Source of the DNA: JADFRG01 sp964590515
GTDB lineage: Bacteria; Chloroflexota; Anaerolineae; Anaerolineales; E44-bin32
Reading direction: 5' to 3'
Length of the DNA: 64,000 nucleotides
Assembly: GCA_964590515.1 (NCBI GenBank)
Contig: CAZPZD010000001.1
Coordinates: 49,353 to 113,352, forward strand
The notes beneath the pieces are model-generated. The model did no database searches. It was not told the DNA's origin and saw only the letters and a program-made list of their open reading frames with translations. The number at the start of each line of letters is the position of its first letter. The stretch's first letter is position 1. Positions 33,304 through 42,112 of this stretch are shown piece by piece. A program made the position numbers and the translations under genes.

Positions 33304-34260
33304 TTAGGGCCGCCCGCCGGCAAGCCTTTCGATTCCGGCCGGATCACCGGCTGTGGCGGCGTTCGCCCCGCGTTCGATCCGCTTCACGAGATTGGATAGC
33401 ACATCCCGCGGGCCAAGTTCGATGAACTGGGTCACCCCCGCGGCGAGCATCGAGCCGATGGTCTCGGTCCAACGCACCCGAGAGGTCAGTTGTGAGCGAA
33501 GTTCTTCCCTGACTTCAGCGATCGAGGCCAGCGGGGTTGCGCTTACGTTTCCGATGACTGGGATTGCAGGAGCCGAGATCGGTGTGGACTCGATCGCCCG
33601 ATTCAGCTTGGCCTGGGCCGGCTCCATCAGTGCCGAGTGGGCTGCGATGCTCACGGCTAGCTCAACGACCCGGCGTGCCCCGGCCGCTCGCAGCCGTTCG
33701 ATGGCCGAAGCCAGCCCCAGCTGGGACCCTGAGATGACCAGCTGCCCGGGACAGTTGTCGTTGGCGATCTGGACAGGTTCTCCGGTGGCCGCCCGGGCTG
33801 CCGCACAGGCAGCCTCAACCGCCTGCAGCTCCAGGCCGAGCACCGCCGCCATCCCTCCCGGGCTGCGGGCCCCGGCCGCCTTCATCGCCTCGCCGCGGGT
33901 ACGGACGAGGCGCAGCGCGTCCGGAAATTGCATTGCCCCGGCCGCGATCAGGGCGCTGAACTCACCCAGTGAATGCCCGGCCAGCCAACTCGCCCGGAGA
34001 TCGGGCCGGATGGACTGCAAGCTGCGCAGCGCGGCCACCGAATGACAGAGCAGTGCTGGCTGGGTATTCACGGTGTCGTTGAGCTCCTCCGCCGGTCCGG
34101 CCCAGCACAGCCGCGAAAGCGCAAAGCCGACGATCTCGTCGGCTTCTTCGAAGACCCTGGCGGCTGCTGGAAAGCGGGCCGCCAGTTCCTTGCCCATGCC
34201 AACTTCCTGAGAACCCTGGCCCGGGAAAAGGAATGCGGCGACTTGGGAGTTGGACGCCAT
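33304..34260 (-). CDS. fabD: Malonyl-CoA:ACP transacylase
   Basis: 318 residues. It loads malonyl onto acyl carrier protein for fatty-acid synthesis. FLFPGQGSQEVGMG opens the fold, the nucleophile is Ser97 in GHSLGE, the substrate Arg lies in RTRGEAM, and the catalytic His in SIAAHSALM. In many bacteria fabD is followed by fabG, acpP and fabF; here fabF lies 3.5 kb away on the other strand and acpP is not seen. It is probably transcribed from the rpmF promoter, as the ATG at 34260 lies 11 bases after the rpmF stop. Confidence 0.96.
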   Translation of the reverse strand: MASNSQVAAFLFPGQGSQEVGMGKELAARFPAAARVFEEADEIVGFALSRLCWAGPAEELNDTVNTQPALLCHSVAALRSLQSIRPDLRASWLAGHSLGEFSALIAAGAMQFPDALRLVRTRGEAMKAAGARSPGGMAAVLGLELQAVEAACAAARAATGEPVQIANDNCPGQLVISGSQLGLASAIERLRAAGARRVVELAVSIAAHSALMEPAQAKLNRAIESTPISAPAIPVIGNVSATPLASIAEVREELRSQLTSRVRWTETIGSMLAAGVTQFIELGPRDVLSNLVKRIERGANAATAGDPAGIERLAGGRP

Positions 34261-34271
34261 CGCCTATTGGG

Positions 34272-34457
34272 TTAGGCGTGCTCGATCTCGATGACCTCCC
34301 GGCCGGCATAATGCCCGCAGTTCGGGCAAATATGGTGGGGCAAATGCTTCTCACCGCAATTGGTGCAAGTGAGCAATTGCCTGTTGGGCAGCGCATCGTG
34401 AGCTCGCCGGCGGTTGCGTCTTCCTTGGGAGAGTTTTCGCTTCGGCAGAGGCGGCAT
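34272..34457 (-). CDS. rpmF: 50S ribosomal protein L32
   Basis: 61 residues: basic N terminus PKRKLSQGRRNRRRAHDAL, then a four-Cys zinc ribbon (CTNCGEKH…CPNCGHY). The ATG at 34457 lies inside a longer open frame that should be ignored. rpmF next to fatty-acid genes is a recurrent arrangement. A consensus promoter lies about 55 bases upstream. Confidence 0.95.
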   Translation of the reverse strand: MPPLPKRKLSQGRRNRRRAHDALPNRQLLTCTNCGEKHLPHHICPNCGHYAGREVIEIEHA

Positions 34458-34512
34458 AAGATCCCTCGGGTGCTTATACAGAAGATCGCCTGCCAAATGG
34501 GCAGGCGGGTTC

Positions 34513-34540
34513 ATTATATCGTCGCCAAACGCGGTGTCAA
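34513..34540 (-). promoter_or_regulatory. Full-consensus promoter of rpmF–fabD
   Basis: TTGACA at 34540–34535, 16-base spacer, TATAAT at 34518–34513 on the minus strand. Both hexamers match the σ70/SigA consensus exactly, as expected for a heavily expressed ribosomal gene. Confidence 0.8.
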
Positions 34541-34588
34541 GGCACGCGCGTTTCGCGCCCAAGGAACGATGGTCCGAGGCACATTCGG

Positions 34589-34594
34589 TATAAT
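34589..34594 (+). promoter_or_regulatory. -10 box of moaC, leaderless spacing
   Basis: TATAAT with six bases to the GTG start at 34601. Transcription should start at the G of the GTG. Confidence 0.6.
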
Positions 34595-34600
34595 CGGGCC

Positions 34601-35074
34601 GTGAGTCTAAGCCATGTCGACAGCCGCGGGCGAGCGCGAATGGTGGACGTCGCCGGAAAGCCGGAATCCGAGCGCAGCGCGATCGCAAGGGCCGAAGTCC
34701 GGATGTCGCGTGAGACATTGATCGCGGCTCGGGCCGGCGATCTCAAGAAGGGCGATCTGCGGGCCACCGCCGAGCTTGCCGGCGTGATGGCGGCCAAGCG
34801 GACAGCCGAGCTTATCCCCCTTTGCCATTCGCTTTCGCTCACCCATGTCGCAGTGGAAATCGAGTTTTCGGAAGAGCTGCCAGGGGTGGAGATAATGAGT
34901 TCCGTCCGCACGCTGGCGCGGACCGGGGTAGAAATGGAAGCCCTGACCGCCGTGTCGGTGGCGGCGCTGACGGTGTACGACATGATCAAGGGACTCGACC
35001 GAGGAGCCAGGATCACCGACATCCGGCTGGTCGAGAAGCACGGCGGACGCTCCGGTGATTACGTAGCAGAGTGA
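34601..35074 (+). CDS. moaC: Cyclic pyranopterin monophosphate synthase MoaC
   Basis: 157 residues. With MoaA it makes the first molybdopterin precursor. Characteristic parts are SHVDSRGRARMVDVAGK at the start, the KKGDLRATAELAGVMAAKRTAELIPLCHSL core and the TGVEMEALTAVSVAALTVYDMIK helix, followed by DIRLVEKHGGRSGDY. The GTG start follows a perfect -10 box by six bases. A moaD–moaE fusion follows after 3 bases. Molybdenum cofactor would be needed by a CO dehydrogenase-type enzyme, whose accessory genes coxG–coxE lie at 46 kb. Confidence 0.96.
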   Translation: MSLSHVDSRGRARMVDVAGKPESERSAIARAEVRMSRETLIAARAGDLKKGDLRATAELAGVMAAKRTAELIPLCHSLSLTHVAVEIEFSEELPGVEIMSSVRTLARTGVEMEALTAVSVAALTVYDMIKGLDRGARITDIRLVEKHGGRSGDYVAE

Positions 35075-35077
35075 CCC

Positions 35078-35785
35078 GTGCAGATTGAGATTCTCTACTT
35101 CGCCACGCTGCGCGATTTGGCCGGTCTCCGGAAAGAGCAGCTCAGCCTCCCTGAAGACTCGACCGTTGGGGATTTGAAGAACCGCCTGAGCGAGCGGGGG
35201 GATCGACTGGCTCTGGCGCTCGGGAGTGCCTTGTTTTCGGTGAACCACGAGTTTGCCTTCCCAGAGGAAGGTCTGAACGAGGGGGATGAAGTGGGAGTGT
35301 TCCCACCGGTGAGCGGGGGAGGACACCCGACTCTCCTCAAGGTCACTGAAGAACCACTCGATTTGAATGCTCTGGTCGAAGATATCGCCGGAGCATCGAC
35401 CGGCGCGGTTTGCATCTTTAGTGGGCTAGTGCGGGCTCAAACCGTTCGAGGGGAACCACGTCTGACTAGCTTCCTCGAATACGAAGCCTATTGGCCGATG
35501 GCCGAAGCGAAGCTCAAACAGGTGGCCGCCGAGATGCGAGAGCGCTGGCCGGAGGTCGAAGGGATCGCCATTGTGCAGCGGGTGGGCCATCTCGATCCGG
35601 GTACGCCGACAGCGGTCATTGCCTGCAGCGCGCCCCATCGGGACAGCGGGGTTTTCGAAGCGGCTCGCTATGGGATCGATCGTCTCAAACAGATCGTCCC
35701 GATCTGGAAGAAAGAGGTCGGCCCGGGGGGTGAGGCCTGGGTCGAAGGCACGTACCAACCCCAATCAAGCGACCAGAGCAGGTAG
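35078..35785 (+). CDS. MoaD–MoaE fusion (molybdopterin synthase)
   Basis: 235 residues. Residues 1–82 are MoaD, a ubiquitin-like sulfur carrier ending FPPVSGGG (80–82). Residues from about 90 are MoaE: TGAVCIFSGLVRAQT, SFLEYEAYWPMAEAKL, IAIVQRVGHLDPG, FEAARYGIDRLKQIVPIWKKE. MoaD must have a free C-terminal Gly-Gly to carry sulfur, so the chain should be cut after Gly81 or Gly82. A comparable fusion, MoaX of Mycobacterium tuberculosis, is known to be processed this way. GTG start, coupled to moaC. Confidence 0.92.
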   Translation: MQIEILYFATLRDLAGLRKEQLSLPEDSTVGDLKNRLSERGDRLALALGSALFSVNHEFAFPEEGLNEGDEVGVFPPVSGGGHPTLLKVTEEPLDLNALVEDIAGASTGAVCIFSGLVRAQTVRGEPRLTSFLEYEAYWPMAEAKLKQVAAEMRERWPEVEGIAIVQRVGHLDPGTPTAVIACSAPHRDSGVFEAARYGIDRLKQIVPIWKKEVGPGGEAWVEGTYQPQSSDQSR

Positions 35786-35787
35786 AG

Positions 35788-36894
35788 TTGCCGGATGGTT
35801 GGTCCTGGCCATTCCGCTGCAGCAGCTGCGGTCGGGACTACCCGCGGGAGGCGCTTCCGTTTCGATGTGTGGTTTGCGGTGGCCACTATGACCTGGCCCA
35901 TCCGCTGCAGTACGCGCCAATCCCGCTGGCCGGACTGGAGCGTTACAGAAATTCATTCCCGCTCCCTCCGGGAGCGCGGCTGCTCTCCCTTGGGGAGGGG
36001 GGCACGCCACTGGTTGGCCAGGAGTTGGATGGCAAACAGGTTTACTTCAAGTGCGAATATCTGAATCCTACCGGATCGTTCAAGGACCGAGGCACAGCCG
36101 TGCTGATCTCAGCCCTTGCGGCGGCCCACGTTGTGGAAGCCATCGAAGACTCATCCGGCAACGCCGGGGCGTCCTTTGCCGCATACGCGGCGCGGGCTGG
36201 GATTCGGGCCAAGGTATTCATGCCGGACTCGGCTTCAGGCCCCAAGCGGGCTCAGATCGAGGCCTATGGTGCGGAGGTCGTTCCCATTCTGGGTCCCCGC
36301 ACCGAAGCCGCCCAGGCAGTCGTGCGGGCGGCAGTCGCGGGTTCGGTATATGCGAGCCACGCCTACTTGCCCCAGATCCTGACAGGAATGGCGACCTTCG
36401 CGTTCGAGCTGGTGGAGCAGTTGGGCAGGGCGCCCGCCGCACTGGTGCTACCGGTGGGGCAGGGCACCCTGCTATTGGGAGCCCACCTTGGGTTTCAAGC
36501 TCTGGCCCGCCAGAAGCTTATCCAGAAGCTTCCCCAGCTCATTGGGGTCCAAGCCCGGGCCTGCGCTCCGTTGTGGGCCGTGCATGAGGCCGGGATGGCC
36601 GGCTTGGGGTGGGTGCAGGAGGGGCAGACATTGGCCGAAGGGATCCGGATCCTCAACCCGCTTCGAGGAGATGCAGTGTTGGCAGCAGTAGAGGAGACGG
36701 CTGGGGGGTTCGAAGTCGTCGAGGAGTCCGAGATCCCAGTCGGGAGGCGCGCCCTCGCAGAGCGCGGATTCTTCGTTGAACCGACATCAGCTGTGATTTG
36801 GCCGGCGCTGCTGCGCCGCTTGCCCGGTTTGCCCGAGCCGATCGTGGCAGCCCTCACCGGCTCCGGGTACAAGTCGGGCTGGAATGGAGTCTAA
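35788..36894 (+). CDS. Threonine-synthase-like PLP enzyme
   Basis: 368 residues of PLP fold type II. An N-terminal zinc ribbon (C11, C14, C27, C30) is followed by LSLGEGGTPLV, the PLP lysine Lys99 in NPTGSFKDRG, SSGNAGASFAAYAARAG and the phosphate loop LPVGQGTLLLGAH. This zinc-ribbon group is usually annotated threonine synthase, but the short length and substrate motifs leave other β-replacement or elimination reactions open. No threonine-pathway gene is nearby. TTG start at 35788, two bases after the moaDE stop. Confidence 0.8.
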   Translation: MPDGWSWPFRCSSCGRDYPREALPFRCVVCGGHYDLAHPLQYAPIPLAGLERYRNSFPLPPGARLLSLGEGGTPLVGQELDGKQVYFKCEYLNPTGSFKDRGTAVLISALAAAHVVEAIEDSSGNAGASFAAYAARAGIRAKVFMPDSASGPKRAQIEAYGAEVVPILGPRTEAAQAVVRAAVAGSVYASHAYLPQILTGMATFAFELVEQLGRAPAALVLPVGQGTLLLGAHLGFQALARQKLIQKLPQLIGVQARACAPLWAVHEAGMAGLGWVQEGQTLAEGIRILNPLRGDAVLAAVEETAGGFEVVEESEIPVGRRALAERGFFVEPTSAVIWPALLRRLPGLPEPIVAALTGSGYKSGWNGV

Positions 36895-36898
36895 CAAA

Positions 36899-38137
36899 AT
36901 GAACCGTGTTGTAGTGACTGGAATGGGGACGCTGAACCCGATCGGTAACTCCGTCTCCGAGACCTGGCAAAACGCGGTGAACGGCGTGTCCGGGGTTGGG
37001 CCCATCACCCTGTTCGACGCATCGGAGTTCTTGGTCCAGATCGCGGCCGAGGTCAAGAATTTCAGTCCAGTTCAATTTATGGAGGCCCGCGACGCTCGCC
37101 GGCAAGATCGGTTCGAGCAGCTTGCTGCAGCAGCCGCCCAAGAAGCACTTGAACAATCTGGATTGAAAATCAAACCTGATAATGCAGCTCGGGTTGCAGT
37201 GATTATCTCATCCGCTACTGGAGGCCTATCGACGATCGAGGAGGGCGTAACCGCAATGATTGGCGAGGGACCGCGGCGGGTGAGCCCGTTCTTGATTCCG
37301 ATGTATATGTCCAACGGGGCTGCCGGACTGGTCGCGATTCGCTTCGGGGCTAAAGGACCCGCCTTCTCGGTCGCCTCGGCTTGCGCCTCCGGCGCCGACG
37401 GGATTGGTCAGGCCTGGCTGCTGATTCGGTCAGGGATTGTCGACTCGGCCCTGGCCGGAGCGTCGGATGCCACGATCAGCAAGATTGGGGTCAGTGGCTT
37501 CGATCGCCTGGGTGCCATGTCCCGGCACAACGAGGATTACTCGATGACCCCGGCTCCATTTGACAAGAACCGGGATGGCTTGGTGATGGGAGAGGGAGCC
37601 GGAGTATTGGTGCTCGAAAGTCTGGAGCATGCCGAGGCCCGCGGCGCCGAGATCCTGGCCGAAATGGTCAGTTACTGCTCGACCTCAGATGCTTTCCACA
37701 TCACGGCTCCGGCCGAGGACGGCGCGGGCGGGTCGGCAGCCATCGCGGGCGCGCTCCAGCTGGCCGGGATCAATGCCGAACAGGTCGATTACATCAATGC
37801 CCACGGCACCGCCACCGGCCTCAACGATGTCTCCGAGACCCGGGCCATCAAGGCCGCCCTGGGTGAGACCGCCTACGATGTCCCCATATCCTCAACGAAG
37901 TCTATGACCGGTCACATGATGGGGGCGACCGGTGCCTTAGAAGCAATCTTCTGTGTGATGGCCATTCGGGACGGGATTGTCCCTCCGACGATTCACTTGC
38001 AGACCCCGGATCCGGAATGCGACTTGGACTACATCCCCAACGAAGCTCGCCGTCGCCCGGTCCAGGTCGCACTGTCGAACGCCTTTGGATTTGGTGGGCA
38101 CAACGCGGTCCTAGCTTTCCGCGCGTTCTCCGGCTAA
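36899..38137 (+). CDS. fabF: β-Ketoacyl-ACP synthase II (FabF)
   Basis: 412 residues. It elongates acyl-ACP chains by condensing malonyl-ACP. The thiolase-fold triad is visible: Cys162 in SACASGAD, His in INAHGTATGLND and His in GHMMGATG. The frame opens at 36884 inside the previous gene; the ATG at 36899 has a GGAG eight bases upstream and gives the family's standard MNRVVVTGMG start. It is followed by rnc and smc, a common order, but acpP and fabG are missing from this cluster. Confidence 0.96.
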   Translation: MNRVVVTGMGTLNPIGNSVSETWQNAVNGVSGVGPITLFDASEFLVQIAAEVKNFSPVQFMEARDARRQDRFEQLAAAAAQEALEQSGLKIKPDNAARVAVIISSATGGLSTIEEGVTAMIGEGPRRVSPFLIPMYMSNGAAGLVAIRFGAKGPAFSVASACASGADGIGQAWLLIRSGIVDSALAGASDATISKIGVSGFDRLGAMSRHNEDYSMTPAPFDKNRDGLVMGEGAGVLVLESLEHAEARGAEILAEMVSYCSTSDAFHITAPAEDGAGGSAAIAGALQLAGINAEQVDYINAHGTATGLNDVSETRAIKAALGETAYDVPISSTKSMTGHMMGATGALEAIFCVMAIRDGIVPPTIHLQTPDPECDLDYIPNEARRRPVQVALSNAFGFGGHNAVLAFRAFSG

Positions 38138-38170
38138 AATCCCGCCCCGTGACACCTGGGGGGTGGGGAA

Positions 38171-38872
38171 TTGACTCCGGAGGAATTCGCCCGCCAAGCT
38201 GGACTTCACTTCAAGGATTTCCAACTCGTCCGTCGGGCGCTGACCCACAGCTCGTACATCAACGAAAATCCAGATGTTCTGGAGGACAACGAACGCTTGG
38301 AATACCTGGGCGACGCGGCGCTTGATTTCCTGAGCGCGGCCTGGCTGTACAAGCACTTTCCCGAGATGGACGAGGGACAGCTCACCCGTCTGCGGTCCTC
38401 TTTGGTCCGCACGGAACAGTTGGCCGAGTTCGCCGAGCAGATCCGGCTTAGTGAGGCGGTGCTGCTGGGGCGAGGCGAGGAGGCCTCCGGAGGACGGGAG
38501 CGGGAGGCCTTGCTGTGTGATGTCTTCGAGGCGCTGATCGGAGCGCTCTACATGGACTCCGGGCTCGAATCGGTGGCTCAATTCCTTGAACCACGCTTCA
38601 GCCAGGCTGTGGAACGGGTCATGCAGGACGAGAGCTTGCTCGACGCTCGCAGCCTGCTGCAAATCTGGGCCCAGGCTGAGCTCGGCGAGACCCCGCGCTA
38701 TCGTACCGTAGAGGCGATCGGTCCGGACCACGCTCGTGAATTCGTAGTGGAAGTTAGTATTGGTCGAGGGCCCAGCGCCCGCGGGGTGGGTCGCAGCAAG
38801 CAGGAAGCGGCCCAAGCAGCCGCCAGCTTGGCCCTAGGCACGATTCGAAGGAAGCCGGATCTCGCCCAATGA
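38171..38872 (+). CDS. rnc: Ribonuclease III
   Basis: 233 residues. It cuts double-stranded RNA in rRNA and mRNA processing. It contains the family signature NERLEYLGDAALDF with catalytic acids, a second acidic site in LCDVFEALIGALYMD, and a C-terminal double-stranded-RNA-binding domain (about 155–225) ending in GVGRSKQEAAQAAASLAL. TTG start at 38171 behind a G-rich ribosome site. TAAAAT at 38135–38140, overlapping the fabF stop, may be an internal promoter. smc overlaps its end by four bases. Confidence 0.95.
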   Translation: MTPEEFARQAGLHFKDFQLVRRALTHSSYINENPDVLEDNERLEYLGDAALDFLSAAWLYKHFPEMDEGQLTRLRSSLVRTEQLAEFAEQIRLSEAVLLGRGEEASGGREREALLCDVFEALIGALYMDSGLESVAQFLEPRFSQAVERVMQDESLLDARSLLQIWAQAELGETPRYRTVEAIGPDHAREFVVEVSIGRGPSARGVGRSKQEAAQAAASLALGTIRRKPDLAQ

Positions 38873-41868
38873 GTCAACTGAATGGGGCTCGCAGGCTCAA
38901 ATCGCTTGAACTGCACGGCTACAAGAGTTTTGCCGGCAAGACCGTCTTCGAGTTCGGAGATACGATCACAGCAGTCGTCGGCCCCAACGGCAGCGGGAAA
39001 TCCAACATTGCCGATGCCATCCGCTGGGTTCTCGGAGAGCAAGCCTACAGCACCCTGCGCGGTCGCAAGACCGAGGACATGATTTTCGCCGGGTCGGAGG
39101 CCCGACCCCGGGCCGGCATGGCGACCGCCACGATCACCTTTGACAACCGGGACAATTGGCTGCCCATCGAATTCAGCGAGGTGGCTGTCAGCCGACGAGC
39201 CCATCGTGACGGCGAGAACGAATACCTGCTCAACGGGCAGCGGGTACGGTTGCGCGACATTCAAGATCTGCTGGGAAGCGTTGGACTGGCCGAGCGCAAT
39301 TACACCATCATCGGCCAGGGGCTGGTCGACTCGGTGCTTTCGCTCCGCCCAGAGGAGCGGATTAAGCTATTCGAAGAGGCAGCCGGCATCACGGTTCATC
39401 GCATCCGCAAGGACGAGGCGATCAGGCGTTTGGAAAAGACCCAGAGCAATCTCGAGCGAGCCAAGGATATCGTGACCGAAATCCGACCTCGGCTGCGGAG
39501 CCTCGCCCAGCAGGCCGAACGCGCCTCCGTGTACGATCGGTTGCGGGAGGAGCTGAGCGCGGCCCTGCGCGGTTGGTACGGTTTCCACTGGCACCGATTG
39601 CAGGCCGAACTGCAGGCCGCCGAGCGGCGGGCCTCCCAATCGGCGGCCCTCCGGGACGAAGTCCTCGCCCACGGTGAGAGTTCCCACCAAACCTTGATTG
39701 CGACCGATGCCCGAGTGGCCGCGCTGCGGGCGGAGATCGATCAGGCCGAAGCGATGTACCGCGCCCGTGCTTCCGATCGGGAGAACCTCGAACGCAGCCA
39801 GGCGGTGGCGGAAGAGCGAGTGCGCTGGCTCGAAGATGAAGAAGAGAGCCTCAACCGCGAAATGCTGGCACTGGAGAGTGTCCGGGGCGAGCTGGCCGAG
39901 CGAGTGGGCGCGGCTCGCGCCGAGGCCGAAGGCAAGGCAGCCGGCTTATCCGATCGAACGGTCCATGCGGGCCGGCCTCAGGACGAAGTCGAGCAACAGT
40001 TAAAGGAAGTGCTCGCGCGGATTGAATCGATCGATCGAGAATCCCGCCAGTTGGCTCAACAGCAGGCTGCCTCTGAGGCCAGGCTTAAGCTGGAGGTCAG
40101 TCCGACCCAGAATTCGAACCTCATTGCCGGTCGGCTGCGGGAGGCCGTCGAGCGTGGATTGCTTTCCGGCTGGATGGGCGAACTCAATGGTCAGCTGGAG
40201 ATGGAGCCGGCTCATGAGTCCGCGATCTCGGCTGCCTTGGATGGCTTCAGTGGGGGGATTGTCTTTAGCGGTGGACAACAGATTGACGAAGCCTTGGATT
40301 GGCTACACCGCGAGGACTCGAAAGAAAGGCTGGCCCTGCTTCCACAGTCCCGCGAACGCGAGCTGCCGGAGCTGGAAGTCCCTGCCGACCCCGACTGCTT
40401 GGGGCGGGCCGCAGACCTAGTGCGGGTCCCGCCGGAGTTTCAAGGAGCGGTGGAGCTGCTGTTGGGGCGGACCCTGGTTGTGCGGGACCGGGGCTCGGCC
40501 AAACGGATATTGCAAGCGCTCCCCCTGGATGCCCGGGTCGTGACCCTGTCCGGACAAGTGTTCTATCCCGCTGGCCAGGTACTGGTCCCGGTCAACGGTA
40601 GGTCTTCCAATTCGTCCGATCAAGCCCGGGCTGCCCTGCGGGAGCTCATGTTGCGCACGCAGCAGCTCGAAGCCGAGCGCCGCGCAGCGTCGGTGCAGCG
40701 GGAGAGTTTGGAGGGCGAGTGGAAGTCGCGACTCTCGCAGGAGCTCTTGCAGGCAACTATGGCCAAAGTGGAAGGCTTGGAGGAGCAATATCGTGAAACG
40801 GAGGTTACCTCGGCCAGGCAGCGTGAAAGGTTGTCAAGGAATCAGACTGCCCAGAGCAAGACCCGCTTGGAGATCTACGATGGCCGCAGCACACTTGGAA
40901 GGGTCAGAACTGAACTCTCAGCCGCCTCGGCCGCAGTAAGCGAGCTCAACGCGGCGATGGCCGAGATCGAGGCGAGCCGGACCGGGCTGCAGGCCGACGA
41001 GGCGCAGAGCCGGGAGGCTCGGCGGGTAGCGGAGGATGACTACACTCAGGCTCAAATCGAAATTGCCCGAATGCAGCAGCACGCCTCGGACATGGAGCGG
41101 AGGATCCTGGAAGATTTCAGTCTCGTCAATTCTGAGCTGGAGGCCTGGGGCTCTGATCCAACTCCATTGAGCATGGCGGGGCTCGTCGACCAGTTGGTAC
41201 CGGTCGATCAACTGCCTCCCGAGCTGGAAACCGAGCTCAATCGGAAGCGCGGCCAGCTGCGTCGACTCGGGTCAGTCGATCCGGCAGCCCAACAAGAGTT
41301 CGAAGAGGTCAAAGGCCGCCACGACTTCCTGCAGGAACAGATTCAGGATCTTGTTCAGGCCGAGGGCCAGCTGACCCAGGTGATCAAGGAGCTGGACGAG
41401 CTGATGTCCCAGGAGTTCCGCCGGACATTCGAGGCAGTGGCAGAGGCCTTTGAAGGCTTTTTCGTTCGCCTGTTTGCCGGCGGATCAGCCCGGCTGGACT
41501 ACCTCGGAGAGTCGGGGATTGATATCCAGGTGAAGCTTCCCGGCCGCCGCAATCAGGGTCTGGCCATGCTCTCGGGCGGCGAACGCAGCCTGACCGCGGT
41601 GGCCCTCGTCTTTGCCTTGCTCAGACTGTCGCCGACTCCATTCTGCGTGCTGGACGAAGTAGACGCGATGCTGGACGAACGCAATGTCGAGCGATTTGGA
41701 TTGATCCTGCGCGAGCTGAGTGAACGAACCCAGTTCCTGGTCATCACCCATAATCGTCAAACGATCCAGGCCGCCGAAGTCCTCTACGGCATCAGCCTCG
41801 GTAGAGATAATTCGAGCGATGTCATCAGCCTGCGGCTGGATCAAGTCGAGGACCGGATCGCGGCCTAA
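38869..41868 (+). CDS. smc: Chromosome segregation ATPase SMC (short arms)
   Basis: 999 residues. Walker A GPNGSGKS (38–45), a coiled-coil arm from about 170, a hinge at about 418–580, a returning arm to about 850, signature LSGGERSLTA (901–910) and Walker B FCVLDEVDAML (925–935). All catalytic parts are present and the frame is unbroken. Typical bacterial SMCs have about 1,170–1,190 residues, so each arm is some 80–100 residues shorter than normal. ScpA/ScpB are not in view. ATGA overlap with rnc. Confidence 0.93.
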   Translation: MSQLNGARRLKSLELHGYKSFAGKTVFEFGDTITAVVGPNGSGKSNIADAIRWVLGEQAYSTLRGRKTEDMIFAGSEARPRAGMATATITFDNRDNWLPIEFSEVAVSRRAHRDGENEYLLNGQRVRLRDIQDLLGSVGLAERNYTIIGQGLVDSVLSLRPEERIKLFEEAAGITVHRIRKDEAIRRLEKTQSNLERAKDIVTEIRPRLRSLAQQAERASVYDRLREELSAALRGWYGFHWHRLQAELQAAERRASQSAALRDEVLAHGESSHQTLIATDARVAALRAEIDQAEAMYRARASDRENLERSQAVAEERVRWLEDEEESLNREMLALESVRGELAERVGAARAEAEGKAAGLSDRTVHAGRPQDEVEQQLKEVLARIESIDRESRQLAQQQAASEARLKLEVSPTQNSNLIAGRLREAVERGLLSGWMGELNGQLEMEPAHESAISAALDGFSGGIVFSGGQQIDEALDWLHREDSKERLALLPQSRERELPELEVPADPDCLGRAADLVRVPPEFQGAVELLLGRTLVVRDRGSAKRILQALPLDARVVTLSGQVFYPAGQVLVPVNGRSSNSSDQARAALRELMLRTQQLEAERRAASVQRESLEGEWKSRLSQELLQATMAKVEGLEEQYRETEVTSARQRERLSRNQTAQSKTRLEIYDGRSTLGRVRTELSAASAAVSELNAAMAEIEASRTGLQADEAQSREARRVAEDDYTQAQIEIARMQQHASDMERRILEDFSLVNSELEAWGSDPTPLSMAGLVDQLVPVDQLPPELETELNRKRGQLRRLGSVDPAAQQEFEEVKGRHDFLQEQIQDLVQAEGQLTQVIKELDELMSQEFRRTFEAVAEAFEGFFVRLFAGGSARLDYLGESGIDIQVKLPGRRNQGLAMLSGGERSLTAVALVFALLRLSPTPFCVLDEVDAMLDERNVERFGLILRELSERTQFLVITHNRQTIQAAEVLYGISLGRDNSSDVISLRLDQVEDRIAA

Positions 41869-41905
41869 CTCGCGCCGGGCCTCCCACCAGCTGCCGGCCC
41901 CGCGG

Positions 41906-41911
41906 TAGAAT
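41906..41911 (+). promoter_or_regulatory. -10 box of tRNA-Leu
   Basis: TAGAAT eight bases before the tRNA 5' end, so transcription would start one or two bases from the mature end. Confidence 0.45.
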
Positions 41912-41919
41912 AGCAGTTC

Positions 41920-42003
41920 GCCGAAGTGGCGGAATTGGCAGACGCGCTGCGTTCAGGGCGCAGTGAGCATACGCTCGTGAGAGTTCAAATCTCTCCTTCG
42001 GCA
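41920..42003 (+). tRNA. tRNA-Leu (anticodon CAG)
   Basis: 84-base class II tRNA: acceptor GCCGAAG pairs with CTTCGGC, a long variable arm, T arm GAGAG-TTCAAAT-CTCTC, and anticodon loop TTCAGGG with anticodon CAG. Discriminator A73. CCA is not encoded. Confidence 0.95.
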
Positions 42004-42006
42004 TGA

Positions 42007-42033
42007 CGGCCCCCTTTGAGGGGCCGGTTCTTC
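42007..42033 (+). terminator. Terminator after tRNA-Leu
   Basis: 7-bp G/C stem (42007–42013 with 42020–42026), six-base loop, then GTTCTTCT. It lies directly behind the tRNA. Confidence 0.75.
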
Positions 42034-42073
42034 TCCTGGCCCGAGGCTTGCAACGATTCTCCGGGCGGGCGGC

Positions 42074-42102
42074 TTGCGGCGGGTGCGCCGCTCCGCTAAG
42101 AT
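42074..42102 (+). promoter_or_regulatory. Promoter of the FtsB-like gene
   Basis: TTGCGG at 42074–42079, 17-base spacer, TAAGAT at 42097–42102, ten bases before the ATG at 42113. The leader would be only a few bases. Confidence 0.5.
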
Positions 42103-42112
42103 CACCGGCCCC

